DNA from: Plebeiibacterium sediminum
Lineage (GTDB): Bacteria > Bacteroidota > Bacteroidia > Bacteroidales > Marinilabiliaceae
Direction: 5' to 3'
Assembly (NCBI RefSeq): GCF_026013605.1
Contig: NZ_JAPDPJ010000001.1
Span: 62,001-126,000 of the forward strand
DNA length: 64,000 nucleotides
A program made the position numbers and the translations under genes. Of this stretch, positions 8,118-18,500 are shown in pieces. The notes beneath the pieces were generated by a model. That model did not search any database. It was not told the DNA's origin and was given only the letters and a program-made list of their open reading frames with translations. Numbering within the stretch: the stretch's first letter is position 1; every line of letters starts with the position of its first letter.

Positions 8118-10424
8118 ATGTCACAACTCAGAAAAGTACTATATACCATTTTCTTTTGGGGAGTATTTGCATCGGTAAACTGCCAGTCTACCAAAACATT
8201 AAAATTAATAACTGATAAAGAGGATTATAAAATCAATGAAAAGGTTTTATTAATTCCTGATCAGGAAATGTATCTTTCAGGAGAATCCATAAATTTTCAG
8301 GCGATTACTTTTGATGCAACCCTCCTGATTCCCATTGATTTTAGTTCTGTTTTATATTTAGAACTGTATGATCAGGATTATCATGTAGTGTCAGCAAAAA
8401 AATACTTATTACAAAAGGGTAAAACCATTAACTCAATAATAATTCCTCGACACCTTTCTACTGATTATTATTACTTAAGAGCCTATACTAATTACATGAA
8501 AAATTTTGGTCCTGCTTCCTTTTTTACAAAACAAATAAAGGTTGTAAATCCATTTCTCCCTAAAACACAATCAGCAAAAGACAACAAAGACAGTACAAGT
8601 ATGAAACTTAATGTATTTGCAGAAGGTGGAAAATTAATCTATGGAATTAAAAATAAAATAGTTGTATCGTGTCAGAATTGCGACAAAAAAGTTGACCTAA
8701 AATTACTAAGAAATGATTCTGTTGTTATGAGTAAAGTAATGCAAAATGGTTTTAATGCATTTACTTTTACACCTAATCCACTATATAATTACCAAATTGT
8801 TGCTACGTCAATCAATAATCAACAATCTACAATTCCATTAAAAAAAATTGCAGATTCAGGTTTGATCTGCAGGCTTGATAGTATCAACAAAAACAGTGCT
8901 TTCTTAAAACTGTACTCAAAAGAATTTAATGACTATCCTTTAAACCTATTTGTTGAAAACAACGGTTTTAAATATGAATATACACAACCTATTCATCAAC
9001 AAGATTCATGCTTAGCAATAAAACTACCAACAGGATTAAACACAGTAATTATAAAAGACCAATCTTTAAACACAGTAACTCAACGAAATATTTACATAGA
9101 ACCGAACCCTCATTTCAATATCTCTGCAGAGCTTAATAAATCAAATACAACGCCAGGAGACTCTGTTATTCTAAATATTAATTCAGATATTAATGACAGC
9201 ATCAATTATTATGTATCATTAAAACTGGGCAATTCCCAAACATCAACACCTTCTGATCATGATATCATTCATTCTGTATTTTTATCTTCTTCTATCGCCT
9301 CAATATCAAATCATATATCTGCCAATGATATTAACTTAATGAATAATGAAATAAAAAACATTAATGATTATATCCTAACATTTCCAAAGAACAAATCGTT
9401 TTCATATACATCTAATACAATAAACTTCCTACCGGAAATTTCTAATGACATTGTTACTGGAAATATTAGCTCAAAAGATGAAAGATCATATGCTGCCAAC
9501 AAAAATATTTACTTATCATTTGTTGATTCAATTTCTTGGATAAACAGATGCAGCACGGATAGTTTAGGCCACTTCACTTGTAAACTCCCCCTTCTTTACC
9601 AAGGCAATGATCTCATCATTTCAATGACAGATACGATTTCATCCTATCAAATATCGTTGGATAATGAGTTTTATCCAGACTTTTTAAATATCACCAAAGA
9701 ACTATTTACTCCCGACTCCACTCTTAAAGCTATCATTGAGGCCCGAATGCTTAATTTACAAATAAACGATGCATATAATAACCCAAAAGAAAGCATCGAT
9801 GTAACGCGCCAAAATCTAAGATTCTATGGTGATCCTGAACAGGAGTATCTTTTTAGGAATTATTTGAACCTACCAAGTTTTAAAGAATATATTTATGAAA
9901 TTGTTGACAGGGCTACACCTAAAACAAAGAAACAAAAGACCAGCATAGCACTCATAGATGATGAGGGAAATTATGGAATAAACCCTTTTGTTATACTTGA
10001 TGGTATTCCAATATTTAACATTCAGGAACTATTAAGCATTCCTTGTACGAAATTTAAATCATTAAGAGTCGTTTCAAACCCCTTCTTCTTTGGACCAAAT
10101 AGTTACGATGGTATTATTGATATTACTTCAAACAACATATCTTTTGATTTAATAAAGTCTGAAAAAAATTCAGAAAGAATTTCTTTTTGCCCTACAATTA
10201 CAACTTCTTTAACCAAAACCTATAGCGATAAACACATACCTAATTATGCATCTAATTTACATTTTAATAAAACATGGGCAGGTAATATTAATAAACAAGT
10301 GAGCCCTCATTTACCTCACAATTCAGGAAGTTATACGGTATTTATTTGGGGATATACAAATGATGGGAAGTGGTCCTGTTTGCTCAGAGAGAATTTTTTA
10401 GAAATTGAATCTCATAATCAATAA
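8118..10424 (+). CDS. Large exported protein with MG2-like and TonB plug-like regions
   Basis: A 768-residue protein with a signal sequence (MSQLRKVLYTIFFWGVFASVNC); the Cys at residue 22 suggests a lipoprotein, though the lipobox is imperfect. Residues of about 35-130 resemble the macroglobulin MG2-like fold (DQEMYLSGESINFQAI, followed by LYLELYDQDYHVV), and about 600-680 resemble a TonB plug (PFVILDGIPIFNIQEL ... YDGIIDI). Such proteins often accompany TonB receptors with DUF4249 partners in Bacteroidota. It has no barrel region, so it is not itself a porin. It is the last gene of the locus; its role is unknown, and a structural or cargo-binding job at the cell surface is only a guess. Confidence 0.7.
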   Translation: MSQLRKVLYTIFFWGVFASVNCQSTKTLKLITDKEDYKINEKVLLIPDQEMYLSGESINFQAITFDATLLIPIDFSSVLYLELYDQDYHVVSAKKYLLQKGKTINSIIIPRHLSTDYYYLRAYTNYMKNFGPASFFTKQIKVVNPFLPKTQSAKDNKDSTSMKLNVFAEGGKLIYGIKNKIVVSCQNCDKKVDLKLLRNDSVVMSKVMQNGFNAFTFTPNPLYNYQIVATSINNQQSTIPLKKIADSGLICRLDSINKNSAFLKLYSKEFNDYPLNLFVENNGFKYEYTQPIHQQDSCLAIKLPTGLNTVIIKDQSLNTVTQRNIYIEPNPHFNISAELNKSNTTPGDSVILNINSDINDSINYYVSLKLGNSQTSTPSDHDIIHSVFLSSSIASISNHISANDINLMNNEIKNINDYILTFPKNKSFSYTSNTINFLPEISNDIVTGNISSKDERSYAANKNIYLSFVDSISWINRCSTDSLGHFTCKLPLLYQGNDLIISMTDTISSYQISLDNEFYPDFLNITKELFTPDSTLKAIIEARMLNLQINDAYNNPKESIDVTRQNLRFYGDPEQEYLFRNYLNLPSFKEYIYEIVDRATPKTKKQKTSIALIDDEGNYGINPFVILDGIPIFNIQELLSIPCTKFKSLRVVSNPFFFGPNSYDGIIDITSNNISFDLIKSEKNSERISFCPTITTSLTKTYSDKHIPNYASNLHFNKTWAGNINKQVSPHLPHNSGSYTVFIWGYTNDGKWSCLLRENFLEIESHNQ

Positions 10425-10685
10425 GCGATACCTATAGATAACACTATCACAAATGCTATATTGTCACCAATTAAGCTGCATATAAAGTCATTATGGCATT
10501 ATATACAACTTCAATCAATATCATACTTTCAATTCACAGAAACACCTACAAAACTGAATAACAACACACTACACTAATATCATTTACTAATTCAAAAAAA
10601 ATGGTATATGATTTGGAAATTTCCCACTTAAATAAGAAATTTTAATATCAAATGGTTTAGTATACCAATTAGAAGAAATACACTT

Positions 10686-10985
10686 ATGAAAGGAAATTTT
10701 AATCATATAATAAATTCAGCACAACCAGTATTGGTTGATTTTTTTGCGGAATGGTGTGGCCCGTGTAAAGATCAGGCTCCAATACTTAAAGACCTTGCTC
10801 AGGAACTAGGAGGAAAAGCAAAAATTATAAAAATAGATGTAGATAAGAATCCGGAGATTGCCAATAGATTTCAGATAAGAGGCGTACCTACTTTAGCTAT
10901 TTTTAAAAACGGACAAACGGTTTGGAAACAATCGGGCGTTGTTGATAAAGTAAATCTTTTATCCATAATAAACCAGCATCTATAA
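10686..10985 (+). CDS. trxA: Thioredoxin
   Basis: A 99-residue cytosolic thioredoxin with the complete active site WCGPC at residues 23-27 and the cis-Pro loop GVPT. It lacks a signal peptide. It reduces protein disulfides, using electrons from thioredoxin reductase. It is slightly shorter than the common 105-110 residues at the N terminus but has all strands. It stands 82 bases upstream of lon; the two may be co-transcribed as stress and protein-quality genes. Confidence 0.92.
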   Translation: MKGNFNHIINSAQPVLVDFFAEWCGPCKDQAPILKDLAQELGGKAKIIKIDVDKNPEIANRFQIRGVPTLAIFKNGQTVWKQSGVVDKVNLLSIINQHL

Positions 10986-11066
10986 TACTGCTCTAAACAA
11001 TACAACCCACGGCAGATATACAAATTACAGATTGATTTATAAGTATTTTGAATTAAAAAATATATC

Positions 11067-13436
11067 ATGACTGACAATAGAATCCAAAACTCAGGGCTTG
11101 TTCTGGTTAGTGAGATATACCCTGATAATTTAATTGTATTACCATTAGATAACCGTCCGGTTTTTCCCGGTTTAGCCTTACCTTTTAACTTCAGTTCAAA
11201 AGAATTGGTAAAAAGAATAAACCATGCTATAGAAAAAGAAAATGGTTTTATTGGAGTTTCATATATCAAAGAGCAAGGTGAAGAAAACCTTATAGACTCA
11301 GAAATATACAATACAGGAACACTCCTAAAAATTCTAAAAGTTGTAAATCAAAGTGATAACTCCATCAATATTTTTGCACAAGCACTCACCCGTTTTCAAT
11401 ATGTAAAAGAAAATGCTAAAGATGGCCTTCAACATTGGCAGGTAAAATATGAACAGGAAGAAAAACAGGAAGTAACTGATGAGTTGAAAGCTTTTACTAT
11501 GGCTATAATTAATTCTGTTAAGGAGTTAATTAAAATCAATCCCATGTTTCAGGAACAAATGCGTTTGGCTCTTAACCAGGTTGGTCTTGAAAAACCGGGA
11601 TTACTAATGGATCTGGTGGCTTCTTTTCTTTCCTCGGATGGCAAAAAACTTCAGGAAATACTTGAAGCTTATAACTTGTTTGACAGAAGTGAGAAATTAC
11701 TGATTCTTTTAAAAGAAGAATTGGAATTAAGTAAGCTACAACAGGATATTCAGAAACAAATAGAAGAAAAGATATCTCAGAATCAGCGCGAATTCTTTTT
11801 ACGAGAGCAACTTAAAGTTATTAAACAGGAACTTGGCTTAGAAAAAGATGACAAAACCTCTGAGGTTGAAGCTATTGAAAACAAGATAAAACCTCTGAAG
11901 CTTTCGAATGAGGCATCAACAGTTGTAAAAGAAGAACTGAATAAACTCAAAACACTTGAAACAGGTTCTTCAGAATTCAATGTAACCAGAACATATTTAA
12001 ACTGGCTAACAGATTTACCCTGGGGTGTTTTTTCTGATGACAATAAGGATATTAAAACAGCCCGAAAGATTCTTGATGAACAACATTACGGACTCAACGA
12101 TGTGAAACAACGTATTCTTGAGTTTGTGAGTACCATTGTTAAAAGAGGTAAAGTATCCGGTTCCATTATTTGTTTGGTTGGCCCTCCCGGAGTTGGTAAA
12201 ACATCAATAGGTAAATCTATTGCAGATGCTATGGGTAGGGAGTTTTACCGATTTTCAGTTGGTGGAATGCGTGATGAAGCAGAAATAAAAGGACATCGAA
12301 GAACCTATATTGGAGCCATGCCCGGTAAACTGATACAGAGCTTAAAACGAACAGGAGTAGCCAATCCGGTTATTATGTTGGATGAAATTGACAAAATTGG
12401 AGCAAGTTATCAGGGTGATCCGGCAGCGGCATTGTTAGAGGTTCTTGACCCTGAACAAAATGCTGAGTTTTTAGATCATTATCTGGATGTTAGGTTTGAT
12501 TTATCAAATGTTTTGTTTGTAACCACTGCCAATCAGCTTGATACCATTCCACGTCCTTTATTGGATCGTATGGAAATCATCAAACTTTCAGGATATATCC
12601 TTGAAGAGAAGGTAGAAATAGCCAAGCGATATCTGATTCCGAAACAAAGAAAGGAACATGGTTTAAAAGCAAGTGAAGTGACCATATCAGATACCGCACT
12701 TAAAAAAATGATTGATGGATATGCCAGAGAAGCAGGTATAAGAGGCTTAGAAAATCAGATTAAAAAGATTATGCGAAAAGCCACACTCCAACAAGCTGAA
12801 GAAGGTTCAGAGAAAATAAGTGTGAGTCCGAAAAACTTAACTGAATTTCTGGGACAGCCAGTATTTACGACTGAAGAGCTGTATAAAAAATCGATCCCGG
12901 GTGTTACTTTAGGACTAGCATGGACAGCTATGGGTGGTGCTACACTTTATATTGAAGCGACCTCCTTAGTATCAAGATCAGGAGGACTAAAACAGACAGG
13001 TCAGCTTGGCAATGTAATGCAGGAGTCATCCGAAATTGCGTATTCCTATGTACGCTCCATTTTATCAAAGGATAAAAAGTATAAAGACTATTTTAACGAC
13101 CATTTAATACATCTTCATGTTCCTGCAGGGGCAACACCTAAAGATGGGCCTTCGGCTGGAATAACAATGGCATTAGCGCTTTATTCTTTGATTACAGGAA
13201 AACCAATTAAAAAAGGTTTGGCCATGACCGGAGAGTTGACATTAACCGGTAAAGTTTTACCAATTGGTGGTGTACGCGAAAAAACAATTGCAGCAAGAAG
13301 AGTAAAAGTGCATGAACTTATTTTTCCAGCTGACAACAAAAAGGATTTTAACGAACTACCAGATTATATCAAAGAAGGTGTCACAGCACATTTTGTGGAT
13401 TACTTTGAAGACGTCTTAAAAATTGCCTTTGCATAA
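11067..13436 (+). CDS. lon: ATP-dependent Lon protease
   Basis: A 789-residue LonA-type protease that degrades misfolded and regulatory proteins in the cytosol. The N-terminal substrate-binding LON domain (about 20-215, starting LIVLPLDNRPVFPGLALPF) and a coiled coil lead to an AAA+ domain with Walker A GPPGVGKT (about residue 372) and Walker B VIMLDEIDK. The C-terminal protease domain has the catalytic Ser in PKDGPSAG (about 695) and the catalytic Lys in GGVREKTIAARR (about 738). The length fits the family. No sign of damage. Confidence 0.95.
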   Translation: MTDNRIQNSGLVLVSEIYPDNLIVLPLDNRPVFPGLALPFNFSSKELVKRINHAIEKENGFIGVSYIKEQGEENLIDSEIYNTGTLLKILKVVNQSDNSINIFAQALTRFQYVKENAKDGLQHWQVKYEQEEKQEVTDELKAFTMAIINSVKELIKINPMFQEQMRLALNQVGLEKPGLLMDLVASFLSSDGKKLQEILEAYNLFDRSEKLLILLKEELELSKLQQDIQKQIEEKISQNQREFFLREQLKVIKQELGLEKDDKTSEVEAIENKIKPLKLSNEASTVVKEELNKLKTLETGSSEFNVTRTYLNWLTDLPWGVFSDDNKDIKTARKILDEQHYGLNDVKQRILEFVSTIVKRGKVSGSIICLVGPPGVGKTSIGKSIADAMGREFYRFSVGGMRDEAEIKGHRRTYIGAMPGKLIQSLKRTGVANPVIMLDEIDKIGASYQGDPAAALLEVLDPEQNAEFLDHYLDVRFDLSNVLFVTTANQLDTIPRPLLDRMEIIKLSGYILEEKVEIAKRYLIPKQRKEHGLKASEVTISDTALKKMIDGYAREAGIRGLENQIKKIMRKATLQQAEEGSEKISVSPKNLTEFLGQPVFTTEELYKKSIPGVTLGLAWTAMGGATLYIEATSLVSRSGGLKQTGQLGNVMQESSEIAYSYVRSILSKDKKYKDYFNDHLIHLHVPAGATPKDGPSAGITMALALYSLITGKPIKKGLAMTGELTLTGKVLPIGGVREKTIAARRVKVHELIFPADNKKDFNELPDYIKEGVTAHFVDYFEDVLKIAFA

Positions 13437-13520
13437 ACCCGCAATAGCTATTAGAGAATCTATTACGCATTGGAATCACCTCAAAACAAGATGCTTCGTA
13501 GATTTGCTTTATCTCACCTG

Positions 13521-13558
13521 AACAATGCTATGCCTTGTAGTAGTATAGCATTGTTTTA
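13521..13558 (+). terminator. Intrinsic terminator after lon
   Basis: An 11-bp perfect stem AACAATGCTAT (13521-13531) with ATAGCATTGTT (13545-13555), a 13-base loop and a short T-rich tail, about 85 bases after the lon stop. Confidence 0.7.
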
Positions 13559-13687
13559 TGGTGTATACGATGTGTATACCAAAATTCTTACGATAATCCG
13601 TTAAAACTTGATGTCTGTTAGGAGATGTAGTCGGTATGACTATGGGAAGAGCTTGGTATAAACCTATATATAATGCATATTTTAGTT

Positions 13688-13741
13688 ATATAAAAGCCAT
13701 ACCAAACTCATTAAACAATGAATTTGGTATGGCTTTTATAT
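13688..13741. repeat. Long near-perfect inverted repeat (25-bp arms, 4-base loop)
   Basis: The arms 13688-13712 and 13717-13741 are complementary at 24 of 25 positions around the loop AAAC. The inner sequence is AAAGCCATACCAAA with TTTGGTATGGCTTTT. It sits in the gene-free stretch between lon and the GH28 gene. It could be a bidirectional terminator or a small hairpin element; the arms are longer than most terminators in the window. Confidence 0.75.
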
Positions 13742-13872
13742 GTTGAATATATGTCGTGAATATGTCTTTGTATCATAGCCAATACCTACTCATTACCTAG
13801 CCTGTGCATTGTTTATATAAGGAATAGTTGTTTTTCTATTTAAAATAAATGTCTTAACCAATGTTTAAGTAT

Positions 13873-13976
13873 GAACTTAAGTTCAACACAGCTCAGCATA
13901 GCGTCCTGCTATGCTGTAAAAACTCCGGCTTCCAGCCGAAAGAAGCAGATTGGAAAGCAACGAAGCGAGACGCTTC
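13873..13976. other. Cluster of short GC-rich hairpins
   Basis: Four structures stand in about 100 bases: the palindrome GAACTTAAGTTC (13873-13884), a 9-bp hairpin CAGCATAGC/GCTATGCTG (13894-13916), CGGCT/AGCCG (13926-13938) and GAAGCG/CGCTTC (13962-13976). The stretch is richer in G+C than the flanks and has no open reading frame of note. It may be a structured RNA or a repetitive extragenic element; I cannot identify the family. Confidence 0.45.
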
Positions 13977-14009
13977 CCTGAGCGAAAGGTGCATGAATCT
14001 CTGTTCCTA

Positions 14010-14049
14010 AAAAAATAAAAGCCCGAAATCAACAGTTAGATATCGGGCT
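14010..14049 (-). terminator. Terminator after the GH28 gene
   Basis: On the minus strand the stem AGCCCGA (14043-14049) with TCGGGCT (14020-14026) is followed by a T-rich tail of about ten bases. It is 20 bases beyond the GH28 stop and ends the polysaccharide locus. Confidence 0.85.
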
Positions 14050-14069
14050 TTCAGCAATTTAGTTGTAAC

Positions 14070-15464
14070 CTAGTTTGTTCTATGAATCAATTCACCCATA
14101 TTTAAAGGTGCCTTACTTCCTAATCTGATGTCGCAATCTCTTACCTGCACATTAGTTGCATTATCAATGTAAAAAGCAGATGTTTTAGCTTCTACTAACC
14201 CAACACCTTCACAAGGTCTGCGATCATAAACTCCACCCTCATAATCTGTCACACGGTTTAATACTACCGAAACTCCATCAAACAGAATATTATTAATTTT
14301 ATCTTTAGATTCTGCACTTACGTAAACACCATTCTCTGAACGACACTGAATATTTCTGAATATAATATCGTTAACCTGACCTACTCTACCTTCTTTAGCT
14401 CCCTTAGGAAATCTCCAGCTGGCATCTTTATGGTTGATATTAGCTCTGCGATAAGCAGTAACATAAATAGGTTCTGATTTACCCCACCATACGTCACTAA
14501 AAAATTTGCTCTCCACAATGATATTTGTAAAAAGTACATTTTGTACCACGCCTTCATCTCTGTTCTGAATTCCAATTCCACGGTTACTAGCCAAAATTGT
14601 ACAGTTACTTACTGTAACATTTTGAATGGTATCCATATTTTCTGAACCAATTTTTAAAGCACATGATCTTGAACTCATCAAACAGTTTGTAACCACAATA
14701 TTTTCACAATTACCATACTCTTCAAACTCTCTGCGGTTCTTTAAGCAAATACTGTCGTCACCACTTTGAATATGACAATCGCTGATTCTGATATTTTTAC
14801 TATGATCCAGGTCTATACCATCACTATTTCTAATTTTTAAGCTATTATCAATAGTAACTCCCGTAATTACACCATCATTACATCCAATTAAATGAACAGT
14901 CCAGTAAGCAGAATGTCTGAATGTTACATTTTCGATACGTAAGTTATGAACATTAACCAACGTTAAAACATGTGGACGAGGATCTTTTACATTAAAAGGT
15001 AATAACTCATAAGAATCTTCCAACTCCTTACCCATAAACTCAAAGCCATTACCATCTATTACACCTAAACCAGTAATAGCAACATCGTGTAGATCTTTAC
15101 CACCTATCCAGATTGTTCCTTCTCCAGGATTTTCTCTAAAGGCACTTTCGGTGTAAACTGCAGTATCAGGGTTAGCCAATAAGGTTGCTCCACCCTCAAC
15201 TCTAAGTTCCATCTTAGATGCCAAATCAAAAGGTCCGGTTAAAAATACACCTTCACCAGGAACTAAAACTTTACCTCCACCGGCTGCTGTACACGCATCT
15301 ATGGTTTTTTTAATAGCAGCTGCATTGTCTGTTACTCCATCAGCCACAGCACCAAAATCAACAATATTAAATACCTTTTCCGTATTTGTTTTTACCTGAC
15401 AACTCGCCAACCACAAAACTGTGAGTGATAGCAAAACAGTTCTTAGATTCTTCATTCCGTTCAT
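14070..15464 (-). CDS. Glycoside hydrolase family 28 protein (polygalacturonase-like), lipoprotein
   Basis: A parallel beta-helix enzyme of about 464 residues. The signal MKNLRTVLLSLTVLWLASC gives a lipobox Cys, so it is anchored in the envelope. I prefer the Met at 15464 (or 15455) over the in-frame ATG at 15479, since the longer start only adds five residues before the signal. After the signal, VDFGAVADGVTDNAAAI is the pectate-lyase-like entry strand; NSDGIDLDHSKNI and SGDDSICLK carry the GH28 catalytic Asp residues. GH28 enzymes hydrolyse galacturonic acid or rhamnogalacturonan linkages, but distant members act on other sugars. It lies 82 bases downstream of the HTCS gene and closes the locus. 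Confidence 0.85.
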   Translation of the reverse strand: MNGMKNLRTVLLSLTVLWLASCQVKTNTEKVFNIVDFGAVADGVTDNAAAIKKTIDACTAAGGGKVLVPGEGVFLTGPFDLASKMELRVEGGATLLANPDTAVYTESAFRENPGEGTIWIGGKDLHDVAITGLGVIDGNGFEFMGKELEDSYELLPFNVKDPRPHVLTLVNVHNLRIENVTFRHSAYWTVHLIGCNDGVITGVTIDNSLKIRNSDGIDLDHSKNIRISDCHIQSGDDSICLKNRREFEEYGNCENIVVTNCLMSSRSCALKIGSENMDTIQNVTVSNCTILASNRGIGIQNRDEGVVQNVLFTNIIVESKFFSDVWWGKSEPIYVTAYRRANINHKDASWRFPKGAKEGRVGQVNDIIFRNIQCRSENGVYVSAESKDKINNILFDGVSVVLNRVTDYEGGVYDRRPCEGVGLVEAKTSAFYIDNATNVQVRDCDIRLGSKAPLNMGELIHRTN

Positions 15465-15561
15465 ATTTATTAATATCATTATTTAATTCTTACTATAATC
15501 ATTTATCCATATTAATCTTTATACCCTACCACCTATTAACCATTTCACAAATTATTGATTA

Positions 15562-18500
15562 TCACAATAAATTACTTGGTGGATAACCAAACTGTTTTTT
15601 AAAACATCTACTGAAATAGTATGGATCATTAAACCCAACCAAATCAGAAACCTCAGAAACATTGTTACGCTTAGTTTTCAACAACTGAAAAGCTTTCTTT
15701 AAACGTATGGTTCGGATAAACTCATTGGGTGATAAATCCGTTAGCTCCTTAAGTCGACGATATAATGTTGATGAGCTTATTCCCAACTCCGAACACAATA
15801 AATTCCCGGTTAGGGTAGTATCACTTATATTTTCCTCAATAATGCTGGTTAATTTATTCATAAACTCCTCATCAATAGGCGAATGCGTTAATACATCCAC
15901 ACTACTTTCCACATCATCGGAGAATTTCTCTTTTAAATCAACTCTTGCTTTAATGATATTTTCAATGCGTGTCTTTAATAATGATGGATCAAAAGGCTTG
16001 GTTAAATAACCATCAGCCCCAAGCTTATATCCTTTTATTTGATTGTCATTATCAGAAAGTGCCGTTAACAGAATCACAGGAATATGACTGATTCTTTCAT
16101 CATTTTTCAGATTTTTACAAAAATCAAAACCATCCATCACAGGCATCATTACATCTGCAATACAAATAATGGGTTTTATCTGTCGACAAATCTGCAATCC
16201 TTCTTCTCCGTTTTCGGCCTTATATACTTTGTAGTAATCTGATAGATAGTCAGCAATATAATCCCTCAATTCCTGGTTATCTTCAATAACCAAAACCTTT
16301 TCCTTCATCTCTGTGGATCGGCTAATTTTTTTGGCTTCTGTTGTGATAGGAAAAATAGAATCTGTGGATTTTATCTCGTAATCAAAGATTTCCTCGCTTT
16401 CATAAAAATCCTTATCCATTGGTATTTCAATGGTAAATACACTTCCCTTATTAGGAGCACTATCCAGTTTGATTTCGGCCTTATGAATTTTAGCTAAAGA
16501 GTTTACCAATGACAGACCAATACCACTTCCGGTATGATCATCCTTGGTGGCTTCAACCTGATAAAACCTCTTAAAAATCTTTTGCTGACTTTCCAATGGA
16601 ATCCCAATTCCATCATCACTAACCTCAACAATTAATTTTCTTACCTCATTCTGATCCTGATTAATACCAATAAACAAATCAACACTTCCGAATTTGGGTG
16701 TAAACTTAATGGCATTAGATAACAGATTGTATAAAATCTTATCGTACTTATCGGCATCAATCCACCCCACAAGCTCATCATACTCACAGATAAAATGATA
16801 ATTGATTTTCTTCTCATTTACCAGTCCATCAAACGAATGAAAAATATTTTGTGAATATACAAGAATATCTGTTTTAGCCACCTTGAGCGTCAGTTCTCCA
16901 TTTTGGGCCTTTCTAAAATCAAGCAATTGATTCACCAGATTATACAATCGGTTTGAATTTTGCAATATTAACCCTATTCGACTTTTTTGATACTCCGTAT
17001 TTAAACCCTCTTCGGCTAATTGCTTTGCAGGACCAATGATCAAGGATATCGGAGTTCTGATTTCGTGGGATATACTGGTAAAAAAGCGTAGTTTCTCATT
17101 ATTTAGTTTTTCTTCCCTTTCACGATGAACTTTCTCCATTAAAAGTTCCTGCTTCAACAATAAACTATTTTTGAGCTGTCGATAAACCAGATAGATGGTT
17201 ACTGCCAGAAACGTCAGAACTAACAAAATAGCTTTATAGGTTAACCAGAAAGGAGGATTTATTTTTATTTTATACGATGATACTTCACTCCAATATCCAC
17301 TGCTATTTGCAGATCTAATTTTAAAAGTATATTCTTTAGGATATAAGTTGGTATACTGAATATTTGTGGCATTGTTATCCACAGTAACCCACTCTTCATC
17401 GAACCCCTCTAACATATACTCATATTTATTCAATCGGATATTGGCGTATGAAGGAGATGAAAACGACAGTGAGAAATTTCTGTTTACATATTCCAGATCC
17501 AATACGCGTGAATAGTTGATATCTTCATCAAGAACAACCTGACCTTTAATGGTATCTCCTGGTAAAACGGATTTATTCTGAACTTTAACTTCGCTAATAA
17601 ATGGAGGATCAGACTTTAAGTTGTCTTTAAGATTATCTATGGTAAAATAGATAATTTCATCTTTTCCGGTTACATAAAAAACCGAATTATCAAATAACAA
17701 AAAACCTTTGTTACTGAATATATCCAGACGGTTTCCACTTCCAATATCATAAGTACTCAACAAATTATCTTCAGGATTAAAACGCCCAACCTGACCGTTA
17801 TTTATATTAAACCATAAAAGACCATTTTTATCTTTTACAATATCTGTAATCCAGTTTTGTCTTAATTCTGAAGGATGATTAACGGGCACAAAATCATCAA
17901 TATCAGGTGAGTAATAATTTAAGCCCATACGAGTTGAAACCCATATCTTTTTTGAATTGTCAATACAGATTGATTTTGCACTATTATTTGTTAAACCTTC
18001 AATTTCACCATCCTTAGCCGTGTAAATTTTCGATTTGTCATTTTCCGGATTATAAGTAATAACTCCGGTTTCTGTAGCAATCCATATTAATCCATCATCT
18101 GTTGATGTAATTTGATTAATCTCAATATTGGGAAATATACTGCGAAGTCTTGAATCTACATCTAAAGTTTTGGGATCCAGAATGACAGCTCCACTTCCAT
18201 GTGTACCAATAATAATATTACCATTTGCTAATTGATGAAATGAGGAAACGGGAAATGACCTAAAACCCAGTTCTAAAACTTTTGTTTTTTTTGTGATATA
18301 ATTATATATCTCCACCTTACCATTCCATAATCCACAATAAAAGGTTTTTCCATCAAGAGTGTATATATCTGATATTTCCTTATGTGCTTTTTCTAATATT
18401 GTAAACTTATTCCTATCCATTAAAAACAGTCCACTATTATGAGTGGCTACAATTAATTTATTATCGTAAGTTTGTCCGTAATCAGAGATTCTGGGGATCT

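Noticed and set aside
10871-11311. 146-residue minus-strand open frame across thioredoxin and lon
   Set aside because: It is the shadow of two well-supported plus-strand genes.
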